Source: Campylorhamphus procurvoides (Eukaryota > Chordata > Aves > Passeriformes > Dendrocolaptidae). Taken from it: a stretch of 64,000 nucleotides of DNA. The DNA is taken from contig WBMV01004761.1 in assembly GCA_013396655.1 (NCBI GenBank), positions 1,620,088 to 1,684,087 on the forward strand, in the 5' to 3' direction. Of the stretch, positions 39,258 through 52,087 are shown piece by piece. How positions within the stretch are numbered: position 1 is the first letter of the stretch; each line of letters opens with the position of its first letter. The notes under the pieces are model-generated. The model was not told where the DNA came from and did no database searches. It saw only the letters and a list, made by a program, of their open reading frames with translations. The position numbers and the translations under genes are program-made.

Positions 39258-42200
39258 CGTATCCACACAATACATTCATAGCCACTGTTTCTAGAAGGGT
39301 TGAGCTGCCTCTGTGATAGGCTTCTATTTCCTCCAGCCCTGAGGAGGACCCTCAGTGGTGGCTCAGCTATATCAGGTTTGAGCCCTCTGTGGGGCTTCAC
39401 AACACATTCTCAATAAAGGATGAGATCGAAACTGCATAAAAAGTCTCTGAGATTTCTTGTCATGGATGTGCAGGAGGGAAGTAGCTCAGGCACATCCTTT
39501 TCCTTCACAAGGATTTACTGGAGACAACTGCTCCGTACTCTGTACCAGACCTGCAGAGAACCCATGGTTTTGGTGCTACAGTCTGGGCCATGGTGCAGCA
39601 GTCTGTGAGACAAGGCATCCAGGTTTACAGGGACTTCCTTTCAAAAGCACAAATGAACAACTCTCCAGCTTTGTACCAAAGCAAAATCAACCACTGCTTT
39701 GAGAACAGCCAGCTGGAAACAAGGGGGACACAAACTGGGTCCTGTAGCAACAAGAGGGAAGTACTGTGGAAAAACATCTAATTCACACAAATGTTTGATG
39801 ACTTTTGGGTTCTTTCAAGCATTTCAGTGCTATTAGGTATCCAAGTAATGTCTGCTTATGCCTGAGGCTGGACTTCCCTTTCAGAAGTAGATCTGACCAC
39901 ACAGATCTGCAAGTTCAGAAATTCAGGGCTATGTTACCGTAAGACTTAAATGTCTACTCAGCAGCAAAAGCCAACACTAGCATCTCCCTTCACTGCTTTG
40001 CAGCCCATAGTGGTATCTCGCTCCATGCAGGATATAGGAAACTACTAATGCCAATCAAAGCCCAAATCTCTAACAGGCTCTTCCAGTACAAATTGGGAAG
40101 TCCATGCACTGATGAAACCACTTTTGTGAAACTGCACCGTCATGTGTGTACAGGAAGGATGAAACTAAACTGGAATACTTGCAGGAAAAAGCTGAAAGAA
40201 TGATTAGGGAATGAAAGTCCTTTTTAGAGATTTAAATAGAACAGCTTGTTTAGTCTAGTAAAATTATGATTAAGGGAAAAAATGAAAGCTGACAACAAAC
40301 ACACTGGTGAGGAGGTAAACACCAGGAGAAGGAACTTCTTAGGGTAAAACACAGCATTGGCACAAGGGTACAAACTGACCCTTAATGATTTTCGAATAGA
40401 GAAACAAGAAGATTGCTGCAAGAGTGAAGTGCTGGACCTATGACAGCAACAGTGGAAACAAAGGGTTTAAGAGGGGGTTTGACTTTGCTATGAAAGGGTC
40501 TATAACATGGGACAAGCTGTGTTAACTGTGATTCTTTAATGCAGTTTTATCTTTTTAAGACCCAGTCTACAAACATGTACTGAAATAACTCCAGCCATTG
40601 CCTCTCCAGCTGTGAGCAGGATCCTCACACAGCAGATGAATTCCACAAGAATAATGAAATTAGTCCAGATTCCCTCATGAGCAAGAGAAAAAGGGACTTA
40701 GCTTTTCTGCATTGGGAACTCGTTACTGTAGAACAAAGAACAAGCTTCAAATCTCACTGCATTCAGAACTAAATATAAAACTAATTTGCTTGATTTCCTA
40801 TAGTAAGCATTATAGGCTCAAAGACAGGCTCAGATTGTAAAGACATTTTTGTTATTTCTACAACTGTGAAAAGTGGAGAAAAACTGTGGTTGGGGTTTTC
40901 ATAACTTATAAAATGTTGATTTTTAAAATTTTTTTTGAGAAACATGGGCAGTTGCCTACCTTTAGTAAATGATTTGTTATAATTTCCTCAGAGCAGTTTC
41001 TTCTAGGATATGTGTTCTTAGACATCTTAAGAACTTAGAAAAATAATTTCAGAGTGACTTTGGTTTGCAGTGCTGTATTAATAAATAACTTGGCAGAAAG
41101 ATTTTGCCTTTACATAGGCACACGTTTATGGCTGTTCTTAGAATTCTCTTTCTGCTGCACTACATCCAGAGACTACACCTTGAACTTCTGTCATGGACTA
41201 GTATTCCCATGATGATGAAATTCCTTTTAATTTTCTAATTAGAACATATAAAAGGATTCTCTAAAGATAGTGTCTTTGTCCTGTCCTAGTGCTGATCCAG
41301 AGGTGTCTGCTTGGCTGCCATATTTCCAGGCAACACAGTGAAGCCTTGCTTGTTGCATGGCTCATCTTACAAAGTACCAACTCCTCTTCAGAAGCCTTAA
41401 GCAGAGAAAAGCAAAGCATTAGAGCCACATCTCTTTATGATCAGGTTTAGATTTTCTGGTTTTAAATTCCTCGTTATATTTTGTCTGATCAGAAGAAACC
41501 ATTCATCCAGTACATTAAGGGCTGGCAGGCACCAGAAAAGTATCAGTTATTCTCTTTGAGTGTATTCAACTACTCGGTAATCTTACTCAAAGATCTAAAC
41601 TATTTATTTATAAAACACAATTTAAAAATTATCTCTGTTGTAAAACACTTACTGTAGGAAGGGTTTGGGCCAGTTGGATCTAGCAGTGCATCTAAAAGAA
41701 CGGGAAAACAATCCTATAAATGGATAAGATTAAGAAGACTTATGAGATCATCTTGAAATTTCCCCAAGATAAACATCAGGAATAAGTTACCATAGAAAAC
41801 AAGTGGTGATTATCTATGAACCCAAAAGATACCTGACTCTTCCTGAGGTACACTAATGATGTTCTTCCAGCGTAGTATCCTGTCACGGTTGAATTTCAGA
41901 TCCATGGTCTAAACTGGGCTGAGTGGGAAACTTCCAAGGCCACCTATGTATTAATGGAAATACAGCTAGGGATTCTGTGATGGATTTCCCAGTTCAGTAT
42001 TAATTGCTGCATAGATTTCTTGTGCTCTAGACTGCTCAAGGGGTGGTGGCCAGAAGAAAGACACACTGACTTCTTTACTGTGGCCTTAATGCAAAGAAGT
42101 GGGAGAAGGAGGAAGGGGGCAAACCCAGAAGCACTGGAGCATTATAAACTTAGATAGCTTCCCACAGACAGGTTTATTTCTGATTGTACTGTGACAGCCT

Positions 42201-45200
42201 CTCAGATCTATAGATAATATATTCTGAAGTGATAATTCTTCCTTCACTCCACAGGAGCTAAACACAATTTCACTGTAAAAATTAGTTGAAAGACAGCAAA
42301 AGAAAGTTCACAGAGCACCATGCACTCCACATATCCTCAGGTCAGGTCTACCACTTTCAGTGTGTCAGTTTTACTATAGAGAAGCCCTAAATTCCTCAGG
42401 CCTGATTGGTACTGTGAGAATCCCACACAGGTGTAAACAGTTACAGTTTTATGGATGGATTTGAGATATTTCATTGTTTCTTTTCTTCCTTTTCTTTATC
42501 AAGTCCAGACATCAATGAGTTTTATAAAATGTATACGAAATGCTATTTAAAGCAACATTTTACATTGTGGAGGGAAGGAAAACCACCAAAATTATGTCAC
42601 GTTTTGCTTTTCAAGGTGTTCTTTCAGAGCTTAAGTTATGAATTCTTGGTTTATTCAGTTAGAATGTGTAGGAATATTTCCCAGTATTGTAACTTTCTCA
42701 ATGTGAGAAAAGTCTCACATCTTTTCTTGAAGTCTCCTATACCACACACATTTGTAACTAAAAAACACTTTAACTGAACAGGTAGACACATTCAAAAAAA
42801 AATGTAGATTTAATCAGGAGATGTGATTGAATGGATTATTGCATGAGTTTTAGAAGGAAAATGTGGAAGTTCAGTATTTCAGATTGTGTGTCCTCCTCCC
42901 TATTTTGACTCCTTCATATGCAGACTTTTTGCATACAAAAATGAAATGACCTGGTTGATCTGAAAAGCTGGCATGTATCAACTAATAATCTTAATATAAA
43001 TTTAATGCTGGTAGAAAGTATAATGGGTATGAAAAAGCAGGTAGAGAATGCAAATAAGAGTGAAGCCTAGTGGAAGTTTGCCCTATCAATAGATTTTTCC
43101 CTAAAAGGAAACAGTTCACAGAATCCAAAAAATAGCCATTTGCAAACCCCGTTGTACATATCTCTGCCTGACAGTGATGAACTTTTTATGAGATAGTTTA
43201 AATTACCTCTTTAATACATTTCCTAAAAAGGAAGAGACAGAATTGTACACAGCAGATTAAAAGATGCGTTAAGAAACTATGAACAAACTGTCCAAAGTTG
43301 GACTCCATACTATTTAAATTTATTTGCACTTAGCACACGTCTGAATATCAAAACAGGAAGCCAAATTCAGCACCAATTTATACTTTGCATGACTTCCTAG
43401 ACTTTGGTCTGGGATACAACACAGTACACAATTAGCCTGGCTAGCTAAAGAAATGCAGTTTGGAAATCTCAGAGTGGGTTCGTGTACGTGTGGGATCCTG
43501 AAGTACTTTTGGAAACCTTGGTTTGTTTCAGTCAGAGTGAAAATAAGCAGCTAGAGAGCAGAGAGAGACCCCTCTAGTATGCCTATAACCTCCAATGCAG
43601 AAAAGGGTGTACATGAAAAGAGCCTTTTTTAGACATGAGAGAAGTCACACAACAGCATTTTCCCCTTCTCCCAAAGATGTGAAAGCTCGAAAAAACCCTA
43701 ATGCAATAGCAATGTTGGTTTATTTGTGTAAGTGTTCATACTTACATCTTAATATGCATATAGTGTTATAGATTTGGCTTTATTCTATACCAGAAAAAGC
43801 TGCATTATCCAGTGGGTCAGCCACTAACTTATGCTCTTTTCTCAGATTTGCCCACTGGCATGATATATCTTCCAATATGCCAAGGGCTAAATGGTTATGA
43901 TTTAATGTAGTAAGGAAGCTTGCAGAATGCACCTCGAAAATACAAGTTAAAAGTGGAGAGAGGAAGGTAGTAGGACTGTTTTTAAAATCCATATTCCATT
44001 TTCAGAACTGCAAGAGAATCCCTACAAATGGAAAAGTGCATAATTTATAATTTTGCTTGCTCTCATATGACACACAGAAAACAAAGTACAGTGGGCACAC
44101 TTTAATCTGAGTGACACTTTGCAAGGTACATGGTGAAGAGGCAAGGCCCACAGTTCCAGCAGGGGAAAGCTTCAGGACCGTGAATAAACTGGTGTGCCCT
44201 GATAACGTTCTGTCTAGCAGTGCACAGACCCAAGCAGACATTCATTTCCATTCTTACGTTCATTTTTCAATAGTGGGAAATGAACATATGGGGCATATTT
44301 TAAGCAAGGTATACTTTAGCTTTGTCTTGATGTTGCACCACTGAAGGCTTTTAGCTTCCATGTGCTCTGTGTCTTTGTTGCTCAATGCAAACATAGTCTG
44401 AATGAATCAATTTCTAAGTTAAGTGGTAAAGGGTTTTTAAGTTGGTGTGAAGGCACTGAGACTTAGTGAGCAAGGCCACAGCCTCCTACAGATTACAGGA
44501 TATCAGAGCCAACTTTTTGTTCCATGAAGTGCAAAGTAATCTTCCTGCTATATGACTGTCTCTTACTCTGATAAAATGATGTGGTGAAAGAAAGCCACCC
44601 CACATGCAGACCTCTTACAGTTTCCCTCTTTTCATTTAGTAACTGTAGGAAAGGAAAATACATTTTGATTACTCTCAAATTAGGGAACAACCCACAATAT
44701 TAACAGGAGAAAGATTTTTCATTATGCTGCAATAATTAAGGATGTCTGTTTCTCTTGCTGGTTTGCTTTAGGAATAGTGTCAGATACTCTGTGCCTACAG
44801 GATGGTTTAAGGTTACAGACACCATTAGGGTAGTGTCTCATGCCTCACTTAGAACAACTTAAACAGAGAGTTATTCCATGGTGGTCTGATCACACCTGTT
44901 CACACTTAAATGATTCTGCACAGATTTGACCTCTGACATCTCTGCTAAGGTGTCATGGTGCAATGTATATCCCTCTGTTGCTGGACATGTGTTGTCTTAC
45001 TTCTTGTACTGTGATGACAGCCAGGCTATTCTAACTGCTCTCCACATACAGGATGAGACAGGCCCTGTTCCCCAGCAGTTCCAAAAAGACAAACAATCAA
45101 ATTAATATGTTAGATGCCTTGCTTGTAATCCCCGAATATTAGATTTCTTGAAGCCATCACTATCCCATCTTGGCCTCTTTTCGAAGTCATGTAATCATAT

Positions 45201-45469
45201 TGCCTTTTGATTGATTAGAGTTCAAACTGAGAGCAAAACCTAGATCTTTTTCTTTCCAATGATACAGTTCTTAATGGGAGTTTACAGAAAATATGATTTT
45301 AAGCCATTTATCATTGAAAGCACTACAGTTCCATGTAACAGTATTCCTTAGATAACCCAGCTAATGCCCTCAGGCTAAGCACTGCCCTCCAAACATTTTA
45401 CCTGTAAATGTTTTCACATAATTTGGCAGAATTTCACCCAGTTAGAAGCACAGTGTTACCTCTCTTATT

Positions 45470-45575
45470 CTAGAGATGTCAATCTCTGCTGTGAAGAGAT
45501 TAAATGAATTGCCCAAGTTCAGGGCCCAAGTCTGTGCTAGAGCCAAGAGAGCCTTAGAAGTTCAGCTTAGTGCTG
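45470..45575 (+). mobile_element. possible ancient L2/MIR-type relic
   Basis: The plus strand reads 'gaagagattaaatgaattgc', then 'ccaag', then 'gtctgtgctagagccaag'. This resembles the conserved 'gaggttaagtaacttgccca', 'agg' and 'gtggcagagcc' wording of MIR/L2 3' regions shared by amniotes. About 60 bp is convincing and the flanks are not. It is too short and diverged to choose between MIR and an L2/CR1 relative. Confidence 0.4.
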
Positions 45576-48500
45576 TAGTCAGAGGAATCTTTCTCCTTCC
45601 CTTTTTTCTTCCTATTAGTTCAGCTGGCTGCTCTGGCAGTGCTGGGGGAAACTCCCTTCAGTATTCCAGAGCAAGCACAGTTATCAGTCTTGGAAAGCAC
45701 GTTACTTCCAGTATGGGACAGGGTATTCCTCAGTGTGCACTTCCCTAGTGTGGTTAAGATCTCTGCAACACTGCCACAGGTTATAAGGTTCACTATAGAA
45801 CCCTAGTTAACATTTAGCTTATTTGTGACTTACATTCAAAAGTAATTTCATAAGACAAATGCAGTGAAAGCTCTTGCAACCCTGCAGATGCAGAAGGCCA
45901 ACGTTTACAGCTGGATTGTTAAGATGCTGTCTCCGTCTGCATTTTTCTAGTGAGAGCAGTTTGGATGAAATAACAAGCGACATGAAGCTTTTCTGAATTT
46001 AGAAAATACTTGATGATTAAACATAAATACATGAACCATGAACTGCAGATATGTGTTTCTGCCAGGAGAGGAAATAGAAATATTATAATTAAGTATATTC
46101 TCACGATTTTTCCAACCCACCAGATAAAATTTGCTAGAAATTAAGGAGGAGAAAAAGTGAATACATTCCCAGACATTTTTTTGTACTGCATCAACTGCTT
46201 TGACAAAAAGGAATATGTGGAAGCCCTGAGAGACAGGGATAACATCCTACTGTATCATTAAGAAGTACAAAATATTGGCTGGCACTCTGTTTCCCACAAA
46301 GAGAATAAATATTAGGGAAAAAAATACACCATCCAGTTATTACATTATGAAAAAGGTGTCAGTGATACCTGTTTGGGACTCCAAACACTTAAAATAGTTT
46401 CTTTTGATTATGATAGTGCCTTTAGACTGATGTCTAAGGGGCCCAGTGTAAACATTTTCAGTTGTGTTTTTTATCCAGTGAGGTGCCCTGGAACAGCATT
46501 AGCATTTTGCTAAATGAGCAAAAGCAAAAGGGTTTGAATTTTCTATGCCAGATGGCTCCATCCTACACAGCAAACAGTGAATGGCCCAAGGCTCTTGCAT
46601 TTGTACTGAACCAAAATCTAATTGCACGTTAAGATGGTTTTTGCAGCTACTTGTGACTCAGGGAAGATAAAATTAAACTTCATCTCCCAGATCAAAAGGA
46701 TTACCTACAAAATTCTGCCAGAGGTTGTCAGGGTTCTCAAGAGGGACCCCACCCCTGTCCACAGGCTCAGGAATCCCCTTTCATCTCAGCCCAGGGCCTT
46801 CAGTCCCTGTCCTAGCAATGCCATAGGAGTGGTGGGTCTTCACCTCTGCCACGGCTCATGTTTCATCCTGACAGGAGGTTCTAACAGAAGGAAGTTTCCT
46901 AAATACGCGATTATCTTAAGAAGGAATGGAAACATAGCACAGGATACAAGTCACCCATCCTCAAACCTAAAGTCCTAGTTTCTCTGAGCACAAGATGGAA
47001 ATGTCTTAGATGATGAGGAAGATAAATAGCTTTAAGAATGTGTAGGGTCCTACTACAATATACCCATGAAAAAGACCATTCCCTCTGGTGTAAATATTCT
47101 AGGAAATTTATTTCTCTCTGAGAATACCCTGGTATAAATTCAAATCCATGATTTTACTGTAGTGATGTTAATTTATACCAGGAGAAAATCAGTCCTTTTA
47201 TAACTGTTGTAGGGAGAAAATAACTTACAATATTCAAAAGTAAACAGAAAGTATTATGTACTTCCTTGATTTTCTAGCACTTGTAAAACACTAATTAGAG
47301 AGAAACAGTTAATGACAGATCCAGCCTTACATTTGAAGTCAGAAAACCTCTTTAAAAAACACATAAAATGAAAGCGTTTATAGGAAACAGATGTATTAAT
47401 ACACTTTGTGTTCACAGGAAAAAGCAAAGGGATGCAAGCAGACCAGTTAGGTCACTGCTAATTTAATTGATTTACAACAACCATTTACTTCTCTCCTTGA
47501 AATAAAGTCCAGTGTATCGGCCTCTCAGCCTTTCCTCTCATCATCCAAACTCTACTTGGTCTCTCAGTGCCAGGTCCAGCACCTTTCTCTGTTAGTCTTG
47601 CATCTGGGTTATTTGTATTAGATGTATCAAACACCTGCTTCCAATTCTGGTCATGAAGGACATTCTCAAAAAGGGAGCCACCCAAACTATCTTTTCTCTC
47701 ACTAATTTTAGCAGGAATGAAAAAAATTTGAGCTGGTATCTCCCACGTTTTTCTGAAACTTTGCCTTAGTCAATTTCTATAGCTTGTTGAGAATTTCTTA
47801 CACAAATTAGATAACATCCTCCAGCTCTAATCCTGATAATTAGCTTCCTTGTTATACACTCATAAATGCAAAAAGAAAAGTGATTATAAAGCAAAATAAT
47901 CCTTAAACAAGGTTTTTACTTCCTTATGACAGTCTTTGAATTTGTTTTTTTAGATATTTTCTGCCCTTTTCTGTCATGTTTGCATACTGTACAGCTATTT
48001 ATACTCATTTGCCAGCAAATCCAGGTGGTGCTGTCCTGTATATAGTTTGTAATGGTAAGGGTAAACAGGTGAAATGAACTAGATACCATCAGTACATGAA
48101 AGTTTCAGGAATAAGAATTCAAGTTCGGGGTTTCTGTTGGCCTCCCTGTCCAGCTGCCTTCCATCCTTCAGCTGAGATGTAGCCTGGGGGCTTGCTTCTG
48201 TGTCTGGGTTTAGTCCTTGTTAGAAACCCACCTGGTCTGTACCTCCCACTGACATCCTCAGCACAGTGCTGATCACCTCAGTAAGGCTGGCAGGGGAGCT
48301 GGGACAGTACAAGGATTCTCCAACTGGATGATTATTGGGACTTTCTGGCATGTTTTTCTATCCTCCCGTGTATATCCCAGCTTCTAGGATTGTACAGATG
48401 TGAAACTTAGCAAACACTCATGCAGAAACTAGGCATATGCTTTATGGTACTGCTTTCTTCCTCTGGCACATCGAGATTACATCTTTAGGCCTCCCCTGTA

Positions 48501-50240
48501 GTTCCTCACTTAGTAAAAGAGATGGAAAAGTGCTTTCTGGGATATCAGAAGATTCATGAAGCAGCTGTGGAACTGTCTGTGCAGTTGTACAGTTAGCACA
48601 CTCTTCCCACAGCCACAGAAAATTGATGCAATATCCAAGGCAGCTTCTTCCAGCCCTCAGTTCCAGCCAGAAGGCCAACTTGCAGCAGGACCTTGGTTTT
48701 CAGGAAATAGCTGTGTAACTCCACCTGGAAAGCCTAGCTTCAGCTTATCAAGGCTTTAGGGGGCAGAACGTCTCACAAACCAGAAATTTAGATTTTGATG
48801 TGACAAGCTGTATTTTGACAGCTGAGATGGTAGATCAGATTACACAGAGCAGTATTTTACAGAAGACCATGTCAGAACAGAAGCTGAGCACATTTCAACT
48901 TTGCATCTCCTAGGCCTTTACGGGTAAGACTGAGCAGAACCGAAATATTCAGGGATCCAGCTCCTGAGGGAAGTAACAAGAAGGCTTTAAAGAAATAGGA
49001 AATGGGCTTTGCTAGTGTAAAAGTCCTGTTTCTGACTTGAGGAAAGGTTCTCCTCCAAAACACATTAGCTGATTTTGCCTGGAGCAATGGTTATTATTTT
49101 AGCTGAGACCACCCACCCTCATCACAAGACTTGAAGATTTACAAATTTAGAAGAACAATCACATAGAGTGGATAATAGGGACCAAAAAATCCTGCAATAG
49201 TGGGACATTTTTCAGCAACCAAAGCCAGGAAATCAAGTATAAAACAGGACTAAGCAAAAATTACATGACTGCAACAGCTGTTATTAGAATCTGGTTTTGC
49301 TTTCTAGAGAATACTTTCTTGGAAAGGTCTGCAAGATAATGATTTTCCATTCAGCGAATACTTTTAATGTTCTAATCGTGGTATTTGAAGCTGGTCTACA
49401 CAGAAAATGTCTAATTCCCCATTTCAGCCAAACTTCCCCAATGCTAATGAGTGACAGATTTTTCCAGTGAAAGTTTTGCTTAAATTATCTTTAAATTCTA
49501 AATCCCTAGGTCCCACAAGAAACATATGGCCAAGAAGAGCCTTGAACCTGCTTTCTAAAACATAAAAAGCACTATACTCACAGAACCACCATTCTTCTTG
49601 GATCACGAATTCACCGGAAATTTGATCCAGGCTTACAGACAGACAATATGAAATTGAAGGCAACCAAACGTCTTAATTGGGATTCTACATCTCACTTCCT
49701 CATTTACAGGAATAATATGAGAGACTGGGCATCAATGAGACATGCAGCTACAATAATAGATGTATTTCCCTGGAAACAGAGGTAATAACTGTGTTCCTAA
49801 AACATGCTAAAGGAATGCTTCTAGGTGGCATTCATTCTCTAGAAATTTCAAGGTTAAATATATTAAATTATCCATGACTTCAAAGCTCTGATAGGAAGAT
49901 ACAAATAAGTATAGTTATCTAATGAGGAATAGTCTCCAAACTGTGTTGGGATTTTACCTAAAGACTTCAATGAAAGCTGCTGGAAGTCTGCCATTAACTT
50001 CACTGGGACCAAAGTACCTCCTATCTCCAATTAAAATCAGTGTAAGTCCCAGAGGTCCTATCTGCTTGGAGTTTGCCCTTGTAACCTCAGGTACTCAACT
50101 GAATTGGAGAATTCAATAGAATTAAGATAATAGAATTGATTTGCCCCTTGGTCTCATATTTCTGCAAGTAGTCTGTTTCATTACAGCAGAAAACAAAACT
50201 TTGTGCTTTGGTGAGGCTATGTAGTGAATCACAAAGACAC
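45576..50240. other. intergenic DNA immediately downstream of CDC42EP3
   Basis: AT-rich, with no recognised exon. If the distal minus-strand AATAAA at 47107-47112 is used, much of 47.1-50.2 kb would be extended 3'UTR instead. Frames at 46622-46978 (118 codons) and, on the minus strand, 47485-47685 (TTG start) have no recognisable domain. Confidence 0.5.
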
Positions 50241-51311
50241 AGCTATTTAAAGGGGGTTTTATTGTATTGCACAAGATATTTATGCAATCCATGTAGGTAC
50301 TGTATTGAAGGATCCACATTTCCCGAAACATTGGCTGTTGCAGCACACATCACAAGCATTGTGAATAACCAGTGCCTTCTTCAAAAATTAAAATAATCAG
50401 TTGCAAGTTTAAGCATGTTGTGGAAATAAATGAAGAAAAAAGCGAGGAGTATCAATACATACTTCTTTTCAAACACACAAATATACAATTTTCAGAAGAG
50501 CACCAATAATGCCAAGCAACTATTTCGATGAGATACTGGATGTGTAGGCCCTGCAGTGAAAAGCCAATATGCACACAGAAAATATATTTCAACTTTTAAA
50601 ATAATTTAACCATAACATCTTGCATGTGTTACTGTTTACAACATATCATTTCATATACAATGTCAGGCCCAAGCCTCAACTTGTGTAAATTTGTGCATAC
50701 TCATTTAAAGCAGCTGAGACTCTGGACCAGGTGTCCAAGCTGAGAAAGCCTTCAAACTGTTCATATCTGAATAGAGAACGGTAGTATAAGACCAAGGAAG
50801 TAGTTACAGTGAATTAATAACAGAAATGGTACTACGGAAAATGAAGAAAAACACTATCAAATCCTCAAACACAAGGTTCTAGAAAGAGGCCTACATGTAA
50901 AGTGATGTTGTAATAATTTATAAAAGTGAATAATTAATATCAGTCTCCTTTCTGACACTTAAGAGATTCTCATATATTCAGAAGCCCATAGAAGTGAACT
51001 AACCAAATACCACCATCAGCATCATACTCAAACTCTGTTTCTTAAGTTTCTGATCATTAATACTGGTACTGAAAAACATTTTATATTTGATGCAAATTGT
51101 TATTAAAATTTACCTTCCCGATATTAGAATTTAGTGTAATAAAAATCATGAAAAACAATAGGTAAAAAAATAGTATTTTAGGAATATTTTTAGAAAACCC
51201 GTCAAACAACTGCAAATACAGCTGACTTTTAAGTGTCTGCTTTTGAACTGCGGTCTTTTGCTTGTTTTCGTTTAAGTGAATCACTTATAAAGAAGCAAAG
51301 GAGTACCAGTC
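50241..51311 (-). other. CDC42EP3: CDC42EP3 3'UTR (proposed extent)
   Basis: From the TAG stop to a proposed cleavage site near 50241-50247 there is no further long reading frame on the minus strand. The stretch is AT-rich and holds two scattered ATTTA pentamers (TAAAT on the plus strand near 50438 and 50689), but no dense AU-rich element. The end is set by the first canonical AATAAA downstream of the stop. Longer forms are possible, because another AATAAA occurs on the minus strand at 47107-47112. Confidence 0.5.
50258..50263 (-). terminator. CDC42EP3: polyadenylation signal AATAAA for CDC42EP3
   Basis: The minus strand reads AATAAAACCCCC, then an A/T-rich potential cleavage zone, then GCTGTGTCTTTGTG, a GU-rich downstream element about 20 nt past the hexamer. 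Hexamer plus GU-rich element at the usual spacing makes this the best poly(A) site near the gene, and no canonical hexamer lies between it and the stop codon. Confidence 0.6.
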
Positions 51312-52073
51312 CTAAGATTTATTCTTGTCCATTACATTGAGAACCTCATCCAAAAGTGAGGGCCCCAAGTCAAGCTGTAACGAGAGAAGAGAGCCTGCAA
51401 GATCTGAAAGGGATTCTTCTGACTTTGTCTTGGTTAGTTCACACGAAAGCCGACTGTCATCAAATAAATCAACTGTTTGCCAATCAGTGCATCGTTCAGA
51501 AAAACTGGATGAGTGACTGTCGCTACCATTAGTAAAATGTGACGAAGAACCATTTTGCTCCCATATGTCATCTTTGTATGTTTCTCCATCCTCCATCTGT
51601 TTACTTTTCTCCGGCAATTTTTCTTCTATTACTGGCTCACAGCTAAGCCTAGGATTTCTTGATGACCTGAGGGATTCTTGCTTTGAATTAAATGTCACTG
51701 GTGACAGTAAGGGCAAAGTAAGGGCTTGAGAACCGCCAATGGCAGGAAGGGAAATTGCATTTTTGAGCACTGGTGATGGAGTTTCTGTAAACATGGATTC
51801 AGAAGTGCTGTTTGCCCTTAAGAATTCATTGTGGACACCAGACTGGCTAACTATGGTTTCACCTTCATTTCCAGGCAAAAGCTCATAGTTGCCCTGCAGA
51901 AAGGAAATGTCTCCAAAAACATCATGTTGCCCTTCTTTTCCAATGTGTATGGTGTGACGAAAATCTCCAAGGGGTGGACTGATCATATCAGGAGACAAGA
52001 TATCCCTTAGTTTGAATTTCTTCCCTTTCTTATTGTTAGCAGCTTTCAAGTAGATGGGTGTCTTGGCTGGCAT
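51312..52073 (-). CDS. CDC42EP3: CDC42 effector protein 3 (Borg2), complete coding region in one exon
   Basis: The 253-residue protein is a Cdc42/TC10 effector of the BORG family, which bind active Cdc42 and septins and control septin and actin organisation in the cytoplasm and cortex. Seen in the sequence: a basic N-terminus (residues 1-22, with NNKKGKKFK); the leader RDILSPDM at 23-30; a full CRIB motif [15 protein letters not shown] at residues 31-45 with the conserved ISxP, FxH and HIG positions; the BORG box GDISFLQG at 54-61; a second block [14 protein letters not shown] at 101-114; and the C-terminal BD3-type block from [13 protein letters not shown] to [10 protein letters not shown] (218-249), associated with septin binding in the family. 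Residues about 66-90 and 131-215 are Ser/Glu-rich and low in family motifs. Human CDC42EP3 is 254 residues, so this is full length. The ATG at 52071-52073 has A at -3, and the stop is TAG at 51312-51314. A splice acceptor lies 14 nt upstream. BORG paralogues were considered, but the near-complete match of the first 64 residues to CDC42EP3 as I know it decides the call. Confidence 0.97.
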   Translation of the reverse strand: MPAKTPIYLKAANNKKGKKFKLRDILSPDMISPPLGDFRHTIHIGKEGQHDVFGDISFLQGNYELLPGNEGETIVSQSGVHNEFLRANSTSESMFTETPSPVLKNAISLPAIGGSQALTLPLLSPVTFNSKQESLRSSRNPRLSCEPVIEEKLPEKSKQMEDGETYKDDIWEQNGSSSHFTNGSDSHSSSFSERCTDWQTVDLFDDSRLSCELTKTKSEESLSDLAGSLLSLQLDLGPSLLDEVLNVMDKNKS

Positions 52074-52087
52074 CTTGCTTGTAGAAT
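52074..52087 (-). other. CDC42EP3: CDC42EP3 5'UTR part of the coding exon, after a splice acceptor
   Basis: On the minus strand the bases just before the ATG read ttctctcag then attctacaagcaag then ATG. The pyrimidine-rich stretch ending in CAG at 52088-52090 is a good 3' splice site. If it is used, the coding exon begins at 52087 and carries only 14 nt of 5'UTR. If it is not used, the leader simply continues into the upstream block. Choice between the two needs transcript data. Confidence 0.65.

Larger units (their letters stand above)
23991..45469. other. intergenic DNA, no gene recognised
   Basis: About 21 kb of AT-rich sequence without an identifiable exon, retroposon or RNA gene. Small structures are listed separately: (GT)6 at 24799-24811, direct repeats near 34016 and 37633, and an inverted repeat near 39223. 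A TTG triplet-type repeat of four units lies near 38067-38080. A 176-codon open frame at 24501-25031 begins with TTG (first ATG at 24534) and has no recognisable domain. A GC-richer patch at 32069-32420 also lacks features. Confidence 0.5.

Noticed and set aside
46622..46978. 118-codon plus-strand frame
   Set aside because: No recognisable domain, no splice or promoter support; within chance expectation for the window.
47485..47685. 66-codon minus-strand frame whose translation looks somewhat protein-like
   Set aside because: The first codon is TTG rather than ATG, I recognise no family, and there are no convincing exon borders.
51325..51516. 63-codon plus-strand frame opposite the CDC42EP3 C-terminus
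   Set aside because: It lies wholly antisense to the constrained coding exon, has no features of its own, and is a shadow of that frame.
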